The notes under the pieces: model-generated | Database searches by the model: none | Seen by the model: the letters and a program-made list of their open reading frames with translations, nothing else | What the model was told of the DNA's origin: nothing | Program-made: the position numbers and the translations under genes | From: Rhabdophis nuchalis | Taxonomy: Eukaryota; Chordata; Lepidosauria; Squamata; Natricidae | Length of the DNA: 64,000 nucleotides | NCBI GenBank assembly: GCA_039707465.1 | Contig: CM077643.1 | Coordinates: 67,024,605-67,088,604 of the forward strand | Direction of reading: 5' to 3' | Shown: positions 32,869 to 44,144 of the stretch, in pieces | Layout of the letters: the number at the start of each line of letters is the position of its first letter | Position numbering within the stretch: position 1 is the stretch's first letter

Positions 32869-33500
32869 TGTAGTTTGTTCTGACCTAGGCTTCCTTAAAA
32901 AGCATGAAGCAGAGTCTTGGTCCCACCAAAAACCTCTTTTATTTACCTGACTGTGAATTCCTTTCATTCACAGTTCACAAGGCTTAAAAAACAGGCTTTC
33001 AGAGGAGTGTATTATCAACATGAACCTTATCTCGCTTAGCGAGCTGCCAAATAACTAGTTTCAAAATGAAGGGCACAGAGTCGTTAATAGTCACAGAACT
33101 TTCCACTCTTGAAATGACTGAAGGAATGAATTGTTCCCTGCAAAAGTCCACTCCCCATTTGTTTCCTATGGGAGGGGCCAATCACCTCCAAGGTATGGCT
33201 TTACTCCCAAATTGACCCTGCTTTCTTAGTTGTTCTTGTCTTCTGGCAGTACACACACTGGGAACAGACTCCAGCTATTAGTCTGCCTCACTGTTGTCTA
33301 GCTCCCTCTCTGCCTCCAATGCAGAGCCCTTGTCTGAGCTTTCCTCAGCCTGCAGGACTGGCCCATGTTCCTTCCCAACCTCCTCACTGTCTGACTCTGC
33401 TGCCACCTCCACTGGCCACTGATGGGCCAAAACACAGTTGTCCTCACCACTCTGCATTCAGAGGCCCCTACTGTTCTGTGTTCTGCTGCCGCAGGTAACG
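32869..33500 (-). mobile_element. Possible solo LTR or LTR fragment
   Basis: On the minus strand the block ends CAGAACAAACTACA and has AAATAAAAG about 70 bp before that end, an arrangement like the polyadenylation signal and end of an LTR. The other border is not clear and no target duplication was found. It is also compatible with another kind of repeat. Confidence 0.3.
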
Positions 33501-34385
33501 TTTCCCATTTCTTTGCTCCCACTATTGACAAAAAGTGTTCACCCAGGCCCTTCATGAGTCAGCTGCTGGTCATGTGAGGCCATCTTTCCCAGGTCTTGTT
33601 AGGAAACTGCAGGCCCTGGGGAAGAAAGCCTTGGATAGCCAGCAGCTGCCTCACTAAGGGCCAAAGTGAATAACTTTGGTCATCAGCAGGAAGAAGGAGA
33701 CAGCTCTCAGCTGGGGTGGCATTGGGCATAGAATGCAGGCAGTGAAAAGAGAATTGATAGGGAGAGATTGGTAAGTGAGAGCAGTTGCAAGCTGATTATT
33801 GATTATATGATTTCAGGGCACTGCAACAACCATAATTTCAGGGAACAGTCATACGTCCTTTTGATTAGCACTAGCAAAGCTGGCTGGAGAAGTCTGGGAG
33901 CTGAAGTCCTTCAGACTTTGAACAGACACTTATCAAATGGTCATATGTCAAGGACTACCTGTTCTTATGTATCGTTTTCTAAACATAAAGCTTCTGTTTA
34001 CATCATGGTGTAGTAGAGTATATTCACCACCTGGAGTGAACAAGCATTATTGTTCCTCCTGGAATCCAGAATTTTGGTGCTACGTGGGAATGAGATTAAA
34101 ACAATCCCACCCTCTCTTTAACTGGAGTTTATTTTATAATAAAAATAAGAATCTGCATGTGTGTGTCAAGGAAGGAATCAAACCAAAAACATAGCAGAGA
34201 CCTGGGGATAAGAAACTTCCATCTGAAACGCAACACCTCAGGAATAGTCTTCAGATAGCAAGAGAAAACTTCAGTTCTTGGAACTGCAGGATGACTGAGA
34301 GGCAGAGCCTTTTCCTTTGGGAAGGAAAAGAATCTAACTAGGGTCTGCAAACGCAACCAAGCCAATTGGATGCTGCAGCCAAGGT
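33501..34385. other. Mostly unrecognised; TACAGGTAGTCC-family end near 33935-33962
   Basis: GGTCATATGTCAAGGACTAC then CTGT matches the right end of the inverted-repeat transposon copies at 9813 and 38387. The interior of that element was not recognised here, so it is at most a short remnant. Confidence 0.4.
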
Positions 34386-34703
34386 CAGTGGTGGGATACA
34401 AATTTTTTTACTATCGGTTCTGTGAGCATGCCTTGGTGGACATGGCAGGGAAAGGATACTGTAAAATCTCCATTCCCACCCCACTCTAGGAGGAGGATAC
34501 TGTAAAATCTCCATTCTCTCCCCACTCCAGGGGAAGGATAGTGCAAAAATTTCCATTCCCTCCCAATCAACTGGGACATGGGAGGCAGAGAATAGATGAG
34601 GACGGGGTCAATTAGAGGTGGTATTTACCAGTTCTCTGAATTACCCAACATTACTGCTACTGGTTCTCCAGAACTGGTCAGAATTTGCTGAATACCACCT
34701 CTG
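34386..34703. mobile_element. hAT-type MITE, CAGTGGTGGGAT family, copy 1
   Basis: It starts CAGTGGTGGGATACAAATTT and ends GAATACCACCTCTG; the ends are inverted repeats with mismatches. The interior (GACATGGCAGGGAAAGGATA, TCTCCATTCCC) is shared with the copies at 36622 and 37904. The flanking 8-mers GCCAAGGT and GTCCTGGT agree at only 5 positions, so the target duplication is degenerate. An internal segment of about 50 bp appears duplicated (GGATACTGTAAAATCTCCAT occurs twice). Confidence 0.72.
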
Positions 34704-34802
34704 GTCCTGGTTCAGAACTCTACAAACCAGCTCCAGAAGCATAGGACTAGTAGTGTGTGTGGGTGGGTGGGTGAGAGAAAAGCTCATTTGTGAGTTCCTT
34801 CA

Positions 34803-35275
34803 CTTTGTTGTTGTTAGTTGCAAAGTCATGTTTGGCTGATTGCGACCACATGGACAACATTCCTCCAGGCCTTCTCTACCATTCTCAGGAGTCCATTTAA
34901 GCGCACACCTACTGCTTCGGTGACTTCATTGAGCCACCTCATTCTCTATTGTCCCTTCTTTGGCCCTCAATCTTTCCCAGCATTAGGGTCTTCTCCAGTG
35001 AGTCCTTCCTTCTCATTAGGTGGCCAAAGTATTTAAGTTTGATTTTCTGAATATGGTCTTCTAAAGAACAGTCAGGGTTGATCTACTCTAGGACTGACTA
35101 GTTTGATTGCCTTGCAGTCCAAGGGACTTGCAGGAGTCTTATCCAGCACCATAGTTCAAAGGTCTCAATTCTTTGGTGCTCAGCCTTTCTTATGGTCCAT
35201 CTTTCATAGCCATACATTGCAACTGGAAAAAACCATAGCCTTGACTAAACACACTTTTGTTGGCACTTCACTTAG
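34803..35275 (-). mobile_element. Bov-B (RTE) LINE fragment
   Basis: Read on the plus strand it contains CAGTCCAAGGGACTTGCAGG, CAATTCTTTGGTGCTCAGCC and AACCATAGCCTTGACTAAAC. These are hallmark stretches of Bov-B 3' coding sequence in reverse complement. The coding direction is therefore minus. There are many substitutions and no open frame, so it is a dead 5'- and 3'-truncated copy. Bov-B is the LINE shared by squamates and ruminants through horizontal transfer and is the presumed partner of the Sauria SINEs in this window. Confidence 0.72.
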
Positions 35276-36340
35276 TGGAAATGAAAAGCATTTTCATATG
35301 CAAATATACTGAGATTGGCTATAACAGCTAAATCGGGGGGGGGGGGAGAGAAACAGTAAGATAAGAACACATCTACTGCTATAAACATAAGAATAGTAAA
35401 AGAGAAATAGAAGTTTGAGGTACACGTTTATAGATTAAATAAGAATAGGAATAGCTGTAAAACTCATAGTAATGGGAAGATAGTAGAATTAGATAGCAAT
35501 TTGATTGTACAATAAAAGTCTTTTGTGTGGAAAAAACAAATACAATCTTTGTGTCTCTGTTCTGTACCATATTAAGAAAACAGCTAAAAATGGGATTCTG
35601 ATACATCTGGCAAATTAGCCATTTTCCAGTTATCTAAACTACATAACCTAGATACATCAAAAGCTAATTTTCACAACTTCTGTACGTTTGCTGAAAAAGC
35701 TACTTATTAGTACTTTAGCAAAGTACTGAATTTTGAAGAACATTTGGTAGCTCATGACGGAGTTATAGATGTTTATTTCGCTTTTTTAAATAATTTTGCC
35801 TGAAACATGTTAAACAACAGTAACTTTGCTCATTTACAGTAATCTAAACGTCTTATAATATTTCCTTACTTGGGTAACATCAGCACACTGGTGGCATTTG
35901 TTATATATTTAGAGTTCTTTATTTAAGTGTGATTGGACATAAGGAATTTGTCTCCGGTGTGCAAGCTCTCAGTTTACATACAGGCAACAAGTGATAAATC
36001 ATGATGATAATCATAAAATACAATCTCATAACTCACACACCTACGTCAAAAATACATCAACAATAACCCAAACAGAATATTACTAAATCATATTGTTCTC
36101 AGGGACAAAATTGATAGAAAAGCTAGTTATCCTTTTTGGATTGTAGCACAAGGGCCAGTGCTATATCTGCTGCCAGTCCTGGGGCAAACTTACAAAGTCA
36201 GTATTGTTGATTCCAATCTCAACTCTCTGCTGAAGCAATAGCAATATTACCACTGCTGTGAAAGAAGTGTGTGTGTGTTTGTGTGTAATTGTATGTGTAT
36301 GTGTGAAACAATAATCACTTCATCATATTGTCTTCTATAG
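35276..36340. other. Unrecognised AT-rich DNA
   Basis: A G run near 35335-35346 and GT-rich DNA near 36268-36304. No repeat family or coding signal recognised. Confidence 0.4.
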
Positions 36341-36442
36341 CAGGGGTCTCCAACCTTTGCAACTTTAAGTCTGAAGGACTTCAGCTCCCGGAATTCTCCA
36401 GCCAGCTTTGCAACTTAAAGTTGCAAAGGTTGGAGACCCCTG
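36341..36442. mobile_element. Fold-back MITE, hAT-type ends (CAGGGGTCTCCAACC type)
   Basis: CAGGGGTCTCCAACCTTTGC at the start is the reverse complement of the end (GCAAAGGTTGGAGACCCCTG). The perfect 8-bp target duplication TTCTATAG flanks it at 36333-36340 and 36443-36450. Nearly the whole element folds back on itself. Confidence 0.9.
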
Positions 36443-36621
36443 TTCTATAGGGAATGTGAGTCTTAACGGACGATTAAAGGAATTTGTACACTCTATCTTC
36501 ACTCATCCCACTGAAATGAGAAACGGGTTTCCAAAATTATAAGTATAAGTTGTGAATGCTTGTGTATGTCCCTGTGTGTGTGTGGGCACGCACTTGCATG
36601 TGCATGCATGCAAGTATGTGT

Positions 36622-36906
36622 CAGTGGTGGGATTCAAATTTTTTTACTACCGCTTCTGTGGGCATTTATGGCTTTGTGGGCGTGGCTTTGTGGACATGGC
36701 AGGGGAAGGGTACTGTAAAATCTCCATTCCCTCCCCACTCCAGGGAAATGTCACTGCAAAATCCCCATTCCCTCCTGATCAGCTGGGACTTGGGAGGCAG
36801 ATGGGGGCGGGGCCAGTCAGAGGTGGTATTTAACAGTTGTCCACTACTCAAATTTTCTGCTACTGGTTCTCCAGCACAGGTCAGAACCTGCTGAATACCA
36901 CCTCTG
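36622..36906. mobile_element. hAT-type MITE, CAGTGGTGGGAT family, copy 2
   Basis: It starts CAGTGGTGGGATTCAAATTT and ends GAATACCACCTCTG. The interior matches the copies at 34386 and 37904. The flanking 8-mers GTATGTGT and GTGTGTGA agree at 6 positions. A GAAA/GA microsatellite begins about 11 bp beyond the right end. Confidence 0.78.
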
Positions 36907-36917
36907 GTGTGTGAGTG

Positions 36918-37012
<95 letters not shown>
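36918..37012. repeat. Compound (GAAA)n-(GA)n microsatellite
   Basis: Five GAAA units pass into about 37 GA units. Confidence 0.95.
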
Positions 37013-37015
<3 letters not shown>

Positions 37016-37895
37016 GCTTACCATTTAAATATGTAGCTGTTGAACAGTAACTGTGTAACTATTTCCTTAGGAATAAATAAGAATTTGTTTGCAAGTTTGT
37101 TACTGAAGGTATAATTGAAAAACTAGCTGCAGAGAGAAAATTTAATATTCATTAATCCTAGATATCAGATTTGATTTTTTTTAAGGGGGATGGTGTCTAA
37201 TCTCTTTAATTTCATTGTATTTTTTTTATTTCAGAGGCTTACTTTCATCTTTTCTTTTTGCTGAATTACATATCTAATAGATACCATGACTGTTCAAATT
37301 GATTTTCATTATCAAAAATAAAATCAGTTTTCTTATATTTTCCAACAATGAATATTTAAATGTGATGAAATTTTACGTACCATATAGCTGGATATCAGTT
37401 TATCATAAATATGTGTAGATGATTCTGAAATTTACTGACTAAATATAATCACTCTGGCATGACATTAGAAAAGAAAACAGCAAACCCATTAAAATATGGT
37501 GCAGTAAACAAATCCAAAAGACAACTGATAAAATGGAGCTTGGATAATCAGGATAGCTTGCTTGCTGTACTCTGACTGAAAGCTTTAGTGATGGTATTGA
37601 AATCCTTATTCCTTTGCAGAATTTGCATTCAGAAGGCAGAAAATACAAAGGAGGAATACAAATTGTACAATTGAACCTAAGCCAACACTGAAAGAGCAAT
37701 GAAAGGATACCACCCCTTTCTGAACCAAATCAAACACGGGCTTTTCATCACAATTCTTACAGTGCTGAATGGGTGCACATCGCAGAAATACATGCTCAGA
37801 AAATTCTTGGTCATTCATCAAGTATCAGCCATTCCTGACCTTAAATGAATCAGAAGTGTAATGGGAGAGATGTGTATGGCCACCTAAATTTGTGC
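37013..37895. other. Nothing recognised
   Basis: Unique-looking DNA without a recognised repeat or coding signal. Confidence 0.4.
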
Positions 37896-37903
37896 TTTAA
37901 AAT

Positions 37904-38212
37904 CAGAGGTGGTATACAGCAAGTTCGGACCAGTTCTGGAGAACCTGTAGTGGAAATTTTGAGTAGTTCAGAGAACAAGTAAATGCCACCTTTGGCTGGC
38001 CCTGCCATCATCTGTTCCCTGCCTTCCCAGTCCCAGCGGAGCAGGAGGGAATGGGGATTTTGCAGTAACCTTTCTCTGGAATGGGGAGGGAATGGAGATT
38101 TTGCAGTATCCTTCCCCTGCCATGTCCACCAAGCCACACCCACCAAGCCACACCACGCCCACCAAGCCATGCCCACAGAACCCGTAGTAAAACTTTTTAT
38201 ATCCCACCACTG
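37904..38212. mobile_element. hAT-type MITE, CAGTGGTGGGAT family, copy 3 (inverted)
   Basis: It starts CAGAGGTGGTATACAGCAAG and ends ATATCCCACCACTG, the reverse orientation of the copies at 34386 and 36622. The flanking 8-mers TTTAAAAT (37896-37903) and TTTAAGAT (38213-38220) agree at 7 of 8 positions. It contains a short ACCAAGCCACACC-type tandem near 38127-38170. Confidence 0.83.
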
Positions 38213-38386
38213 TTTAAGATGGGCAATCATGCAAATCTTTTAAGTTAATAGATAAATAAACAGAAGAGAGCATAAATAACTTTAGCTAGGGATGAGGCTG
38301 AGCAAATTATATTATTTTTTCATTGTGGTTAATTTCCGATCAGTATTTATCAAATAGGATGGTAAAGACTTTAGCAAGCTATTAGA

Positions 38387-38762
38387 TACAGGTAGAGCTC
38401 TACTTAAAATAGTTTGTTTAGTGGTACTTCAAAGTTACAATGGTACTGAAAAGAGTGGCTTATGACCATCTTTCACACTTACAATTGTTGTAGCAATTCC
38501 ATGGTCCAGAAATCAAAATTCAGATGCTTGGCTTGGCAACTGACTCATATTTATGACAGTTGCAGTGTCCTGAGGTCATGAGATCACCTTTTGACAAACA
38601 AAGACAATGGGGAAGCCCAACTTAACAACTGCAGTGATTGACTTAAGAACTGTGGCACGAAAGGTCATAAAATGGGACCAAACTCACTTAACAACTGTTT
38701 CACTTAGGAACAGAACAGAAAGGTTGGTCTCAATGGTGGTCGTATGTTGAGGATTATCTGTA
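38387..38762 (+). mobile_element. Non-autonomous inverted-repeat DNA transposon (TACAGGTAGTCC family), copy 2
   Basis: It starts TACAGGTAGAGCTCTACTTA and ends GGTCGTATGTTGAGGATTAT then CTGTA. It is collinear with the copy at 9813-10172. TA borders both ends. No frame. Confidence 0.68.
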
Positions 38763-38850
38763 TGACTATTTAGTTTGGAAATGTTAAATCCAGCAGGCAA
38801 CATAAAGATGGCTGGACAGTGAAATGAAGAAGATAAAAGTTGCACAGTAT

Positions 38851-39179
38851 CAGTAGTGGGTTCCGACCAGTAGGCCCCAGTATGGGCGAACTGGTGCCTG
38901 CTGGGAGCACCAGGTACCGTTCCGGTATGGTGCTCCAGAGGGCCCACCCGCCTGTCCACACTCCTTACCAGTATTTGAGGTTTTCGGGCCTTCTGCGCAT
39001 GTGCATAGAGCGGCACCTGCACAATGCTACGCCGAGCAGCTGGAGTGTCGCGGAGGCATCACAGAGCATTGTGGGCAGTAAGTACACATGCGCATGCTGC
39101 GTGTGTGTGCATGCATGCTGTGCATGTTCATGTGGTGAGTGTCCGGCCCCATTGCAACGGGATCTGGAACCCACTACTG
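38851..39179. mobile_element. hAT-type MITE, CAGTGGTGGGTTCC family, copy 1
   Basis: It starts CAGTAGTGGGTTCCGACC and ends TCTGGAACCCACTACTG, so the termini are inverted repeats. The perfect 8-bp target duplication CACAGTAT lies at 38843-38850 and 39180-39187. The interior is GC-rich with CpGs and alternating purine-pyrimidine TGCATGCATGC-like sequence, and is shared with the copy at 49260. Confidence 0.9.
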
Positions 39180-39187
39180 CACAGTAT

Positions 39188-40030
39188 CCACAATATTATC
39201 TACATGATTGCACAAATAACAGGTCAGGATACATGAAATCTCCAAAGTGTACCATGGGGGAAAATAAAAAGTTTGAAAGATCATTTATATATTTTACAGT
39301 ATGTTGAATGATGAAAAATTTGATTCTAATTCTGAAAATGTTTCAGTTATAAGGATCTCCCCCCCTCCCTTATTTGTTTCTGTGTATATGATCATTTCTG
39401 GAAAGGATGAGTTGCATTCTAAAAGGCAAAGGGATGAAGAAAAGATGACTAAACCAGTCAGTTCATTATTCTGACCTTTGAAAAATCTAGATTATATTAA
39501 TGAAAGTTAAATCCATCCCAATGCATATTAACATAATGAACTCCATTTATTTACATGATCAATATCAAAAATATTGAAAGGCATTTTTAAAAGAAATGCA
39601 TTGTATACATAGCAGTACAATGTAATGGTTAATAGTAAAATTACCTTTTAAACTGATGTTAAACTTTTTAAAGCCATCTCCAGTGTGGAATGGAAGTGGG
39701 GCTGATAGACAGGAAGACTTCTGGACCAGATGGGCACCTTGGGCACCTCTCCTGGGTTATGCTAGGCTCCTCGGCCAGGCGGTGTGGGGCAGGGGTGGGG
39801 AACAAAAACGGATCAATATTTTCATTTATTTATCATGTTTAGGAACTGTCTACTTTCTTCCTCCCCCAAAAAACAGAATTTGAAATGTGATCTCTCCCCT
39901 TGTCTAGTTCCCCTCAAGGGATTTTTAAGGGGAGATAAAATGGCAAACAGCTTTGCCAAAACAGGCATCAAAACAAAGCAAATTTTTAGAAATTAAGAAA
40001 AATGTTCAATCAATCAATATCAATAATCAA
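39188..40030. other. Unrecognised DNA
   Basis: A GC-rich patch near 39690-39800 stands out from the AT-rich surroundings but matched no family I recognise. Confidence 0.4.
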
Positions 40031-40393
40031 TAATTTAATTTGTTGACCGCTCCCTCTCCCCAAAGGGACTCGGAGCGGTGCACAGGGTGAATAAAACAAT
40101 AAATACACATACACATGATAAAAACAAATTAAATATATCCCTGCGCTAAAAATTACCAATTAAAATACTAAAATCCCTATCTAAAATTATTAACAATCCC
40201 ATAGACGAGAGACTACCCTAGGCCGGCCAAGCAGAACAAATATGTTTTTAGTTTTAGACGGAAGGAGCGGAGGTCCGTAGTTGTTCTAATGTCGGGGGGA
40301 AGGTCGTTCCAGAGGGCTGGGCCCGCTACAGAGAGAGCCCTTCCCCTGGGCGTCGCCCGCTGACAAAGTCTAGTGGACGGCACCCGGAGAAGT
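40031..40393 (-). mobile_element. L2-like LINE copy 3, 3' end only
   Basis: It matches the 3' UTR and last codons of the L2 copies at 6600 and 56276: GTTGACCGCTCCCTCTCCCC, CTAGGCCGGCCAAGCAGA and ACAAAGTCTAGTGGACGGCA. It ends abruptly at CACCCGGAGAAG (5' truncation). The AAT-type tail is imperfect (CAATAATCAATAAT). Confidence 0.85.
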
Positions 40394-41183
40394 TCAAAAT
40401 TTTAATCAAAACTTTTTTAAAAAGGAAGACTTTGACTCAGAGTATGGTAAACTCTCTGCTTAAGGAATGAAGTAGAGTCTCAAGAGCCAGTGGAAAGTTA
40501 CAGAGCCTTCCTTTAATAAAGTACCAGCTCTGTAAAGTAGGCAGATTAGACAGGTTAGTCTTCTTAAGTCTATGGGCAGATAATGTCTTTAATGGGAGTT
40601 CTATCAGGTACTTGCAATAATTAACATTCAGTAGCATAACTAGACAAAGAGACAGTAAAACATTTTGAAATGGCTCTAAATTAAGCTAGTTATCTCCTGG
40701 AAACTTCTCTAATTTCCATCAACAACTCAGTTTCAAGTGAAATTATTTTAAGTGTCACTATGAAGAGGAGATTATCTTGCCTAGATAAATGCCACTTCAC
40801 GAAAGAAAAGTAACCAGGGTAATCAATACATCACTTTTCATGTTCTAATGCAAAGTATATCATTTGTAAGAAAATGTCATTTTATGACACACATATTTCT
40901 CTCTAGTTTTAAACCGAGAATTATTACAGCTCAGATAATATTCCTTAAATATGTGGTATTTTGTAACTGTCCATAAAATAAGCCCCATCTACCTTTCTTT
41001 CCTGTTTTGGAGCAGAGATACAATTCAAATATATTAGTAAATATTACAGCAAAAATATGCACAAAGTTTATTTTCATTGTAAAATATTGTTTTCTGTACT
41101 CAGACAAAACCAGGAGTTGGGTTTGTTAAACCTTGCTATTGATTGAAAAAAACTGATTAATCCTAGGAGTTTAAATTAGGTCA
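40394..41183. other. Nothing recognised
   Basis: AT-rich DNA between the L2 fragment and the TATC microsatellite. Confidence 0.4.
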
Positions 41184-41184
41184 G

Positions 41185-41270
<86 letters not shown>

Positions 41271-41279
41271 ATTTCTATC

Positions 41280-41324
<45 letters not shown>
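41184..41324. repeat. Compound (CTAT)n and (AC)n microsatellite
   Basis: About 21 CTAT units (41184-41270), a short spacer, and about 20 AC units (41283-41324). Confidence 0.95.
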
Positions 41325-41325
<1 letters not shown>

Positions 41326-41326
<1 letters not shown>

Positions 41327-41522
41327 GGTTTTTGAGCTGATAAATAAATACATCAGGGAGATTAGGATAGATCTATTTCGAACTATTTAGCTCTCATCAG
41401 CTAGCCAGACCCTTACTGGGATTCAAACCACGGAAGTATTACATGTGAGGCAGTTGTAATTGCCACTAGACCACTAGTTCTATCCTGATCAGATGAGACA
41501 GGGGAATAAGTATATGCTTGTG
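41326..41522 (-). mobile_element. tRNA-Val-like SINE, left arm of an inverted pair
   Basis: It is the reverse complement of 41697-41912 with few mismatches: GGTTTTTGAGCTGATAAATA at the start and GGGATTCAAACCACGG as the reversed B box. It carries no functional tRNA, since the B box and stem bases are altered. Confidence 0.7.
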
Positions 41523-41690
41523 TCACAACACCCTGGTAAGCCCCAATTAAGAGAGGAAGCATACTGCTTTCCTTTTCTGTCTTTCGACTCATCACCAGAG
41601 ACCATCCAGACAGAAAGCTATTTGTTTCGTTGTGTCTTTTGTTTTTACATGTGTGTTGGGTTTTTGAGCTGATAAATAAATAAAGAAGGG

Positions 41691-41960
41691 AGACTAGGAT
41701 AGAACAGTGGTGACACAAGCATATACTTATTCCCCTGTCTCAGCTGATCAGGATAGAACCAGTGGTCTAGTGGCAATTACAACTGCCTCACATGTAATAC
41801 TTCCCTGGTTCGAATCCCAGTAAGGGTATGGTTAGCTGATGAGAGCTAAATAGCTCGAAATAGATCTATCCTAGTCTCCCTGGTTTATTTATTGATCAGC
41901 TCAAAAACCTAACACACATATATAAAAAAGTACACAACGAAACTAATAGCTTTCTGTCTA
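41691..41960 (+). mobile_element. tRNA-Val-like SINE, right arm of an inverted pair
   Basis: A box TGGTCTAGTGG near 41763, CTGCCTCACATGT around the position of a CAC anticodon, and a perfect B box GGTTCGAATCC at about 41808-41818 give a tRNA-Val(CAC)-like head. The tail (GATCAGCTCAAAAACC onwards) continues to 41960. A tRNA gene is unlikely, because the arms do not form full stems and a tail follows. About 170 bp separate the arms. Confidence 0.7.
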
Positions 41961-42350
41961 ATTGTTCTAACTGCCACGAAATTTCTCCTCAGTTCTAAGT
42001 TGCTTCTCTCCTTGATTAGTTTTAACCCCTTGCTTCTTGTTCTTCCCTCAGGTGCTTTGGGGAATAGTTTGACTCCCTTTTCTTTGTGGCAACCCTGAGA
42101 TATTGGAACACTGCTATCATGTCTCCCCTAACCCTTCTTTTCATTAAACTAGACATACCCAGTTCCTGCAACCGTTCTTCATATGTTTTAGCATCCAGTC
42201 CCCTAATCATCTTTGTTGCTCTTCCCTGCACTCTTTCTAGAGTCTCCACATTTTTTTAAAATCATTGCGACCAAAACTGAATGCAGAATTCCAAGTGTGG
42301 CCTTACCAAGGCATTATAAAGTGGTATTAACACTTCACGTGGTCTTGATT
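41957..42350 (-). mobile_element. CR1 LINE fragment, minus
   Basis: On the minus strand it reads through the CR1 segments TGGAGACTCTAGAAAGAGTG and TATGAAGAACGGTTGCAGGA to AATTTCGTGGCAGTTAGAAC. It is collinear with 51110-51500. A stretch near 42254-42275 is altered. The C-terminal part of the CR1 reverse transcriptase frame is broken. Confidence 0.8.
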
Positions 42351-42479
42351 GATGATTTCATTGTAATCAATGGGACTCATAGCTACTGGCTCTCGACTTA
42401 ATCCAGCCTGTGATTTATTTGAAAGGCATTAGGAACAGGTGTGACTAAAGGAAAGCCAAATATGTTTTATGCTTTCTTT

Positions 42480-42838
42480 CTTTCCCACACATCTTGTATT
42501 TAATGACTCCGGGCAGCTTACAGCATACAAATATGAAAGCATCAAAACATTAAAATTAACAATCATAGAAACACAATGGATAAAATAATTGACAAATAAA
42601 ATTATTGACAGCAGATGGGAAAGAAAGGAGCTCGACACATGGGGAGGGGGGGAGGGGAGAGGGAGGGATTAAGTTTTAATTAGTTAACCACCTCTGGTAA
42701 GAATCTTCCCCATTAGGTCTCCAAGCCATCTGGCAAACCAAGATCTTAAAGCTCTTACAAAACATCAGGAAGGTAGCAGCCATTCTCACTACAAGGTAGG
42801 ATGTTCCAGAGGGCAGGTGCGATGGCAGAGAAGGCTTT
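42480..42838 (-). mobile_element. Old L2-like LINE 3' end
   Basis: On the minus strand the last codons read [13 protein letters not shown] (42790-42830), the counterpart of FSVTGPALWNDLP in younger L2 copies, followed by a diverged 3' UTR to about 42480. It joins CR1 sequence directly at 42839. Confidence 0.6.
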
Positions 42839-43125
42839 TCTCCTGTGCAGCAGCGGCCAAAAAAGCCAACACAGTTCTAGGCTGCATAAACAGACGGATA
42901 GAATCAAGATCACGTGAAGTGTTAATACCACTTTACAATGCTTTGGTAAGGCCACACTTGGAATAGTGCATTCAGTTTTGGTCACCATGATGTAAAAAAG
43001 ATGTGGAGACTCTAGAAAGAGTGCAGAGAAGAGCAACAAAGACGATTAGGGGACTGGAGAATAAAACATATGAAGAATGGTTGCAGGAACTGGGTATGTC
43101 TAGTTTAAGAAAAAGAATGACTCCA
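42839..43125 (+). mobile_element. CR1 LINE fragment, plus
   Basis: CCAAAAAAGCCAACACAGTT through CAGGAACTGGGTATGTCTAG matches 51068-51315 with scattered changes, including an in-frame TAG and a TGA. It lacks the 3' end. Confidence 0.82.
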
Positions 43126-44144
43126 GGGGATTGCAGCATATGCAACTGCATTGGGTCCCCCAAAACTAAAGTCTGTTAGAAAGAGCAAGAGATGGAAAAG
43201 GAGGAACTGTCTGTGAATGCAAAGAAATTAGGGATGTCTGTTCCCAACACTCCCTTGTGCATCTCAGGCTAGGGTTTTTCAGTGAGGCAAATCTAGCCAT
43301 TGGCTAATATAGCTCCAGGCTAGTCAATGGGTAAATCACAGTAATAGGGTTATATGCTTAAGCAGGATTTTACAAATTGGACCTTTTCTGTTGCATTTTT
43401 CTCAGTGCAAAGAGCTATTTCCTCTAAAGCCTGCTATTTCTTTCTCTCCCTCTTCCTTTTCTTCCTTTGCAAGAATCCATCTGAAAAATTAATCTATGGC
43501 TTTATATATTGAGGTGGGGGTAGGATCAAACTCTGAAGTAACTTTGGACCTTCCCTCCATCCCAAATCCTTAATTCAGTCTTGAAAGCTGCAATCTTTTG
43601 CCCACTTACTTGGGAGCAACTTCCATTCAGCTCAGTTACCTTCTTAGTATGATTGTTCATTAGTCATGTTAATGGGAGAGAAATAGGACTTTGTTATACA
43701 TGTTTACTTTTAAGCCCATAAATTATATGTGTTTATTTTTGGTTCTTCTGGTCACACTAAAACACCTGAAAGAAAATAAAACCTACTCAAGGGATTGTCC
43801 ATGAAGGGGATCTTGTAATATTCTGATTCAGATTCTCCTTTGGGAACGAAGTGGTGATTTTGCAGAAGGAAAGTAGATGGATACTTTCCCCTATGATATG
43901 TTTCTTTTTATTGACATGCTCACATTCCGGAGATCCATTTTCAGACTTGTTAAACAAGGTGCCTTCATTGCAAGGGCTTTCTTTGAACATGGATGTCTAT
44001 GTATTTCTAAGCAGTCTGATTAAATGTGCCGATTAAGCAAAGATGTGGGACCTGCATCTGCATATGTTGTGATGAAGATCAACAAATGGCAATGGCAGTA
44101 GTGCAATACGAAAGTGCTTTTTCATAATGTGATTTTAGTTATTT
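43126..44144. other. Nothing recognised
   Basis: Unique-looking DNA with no recognised repeat or coding signal. Confidence 0.4.

Noticed and set aside
41762..41830. Functional tRNA-Val gene
   Set aside because: The A and B boxes are present but the arms do not pair as a tRNA. A SINE tail follows and an inverted copy lies next to it.
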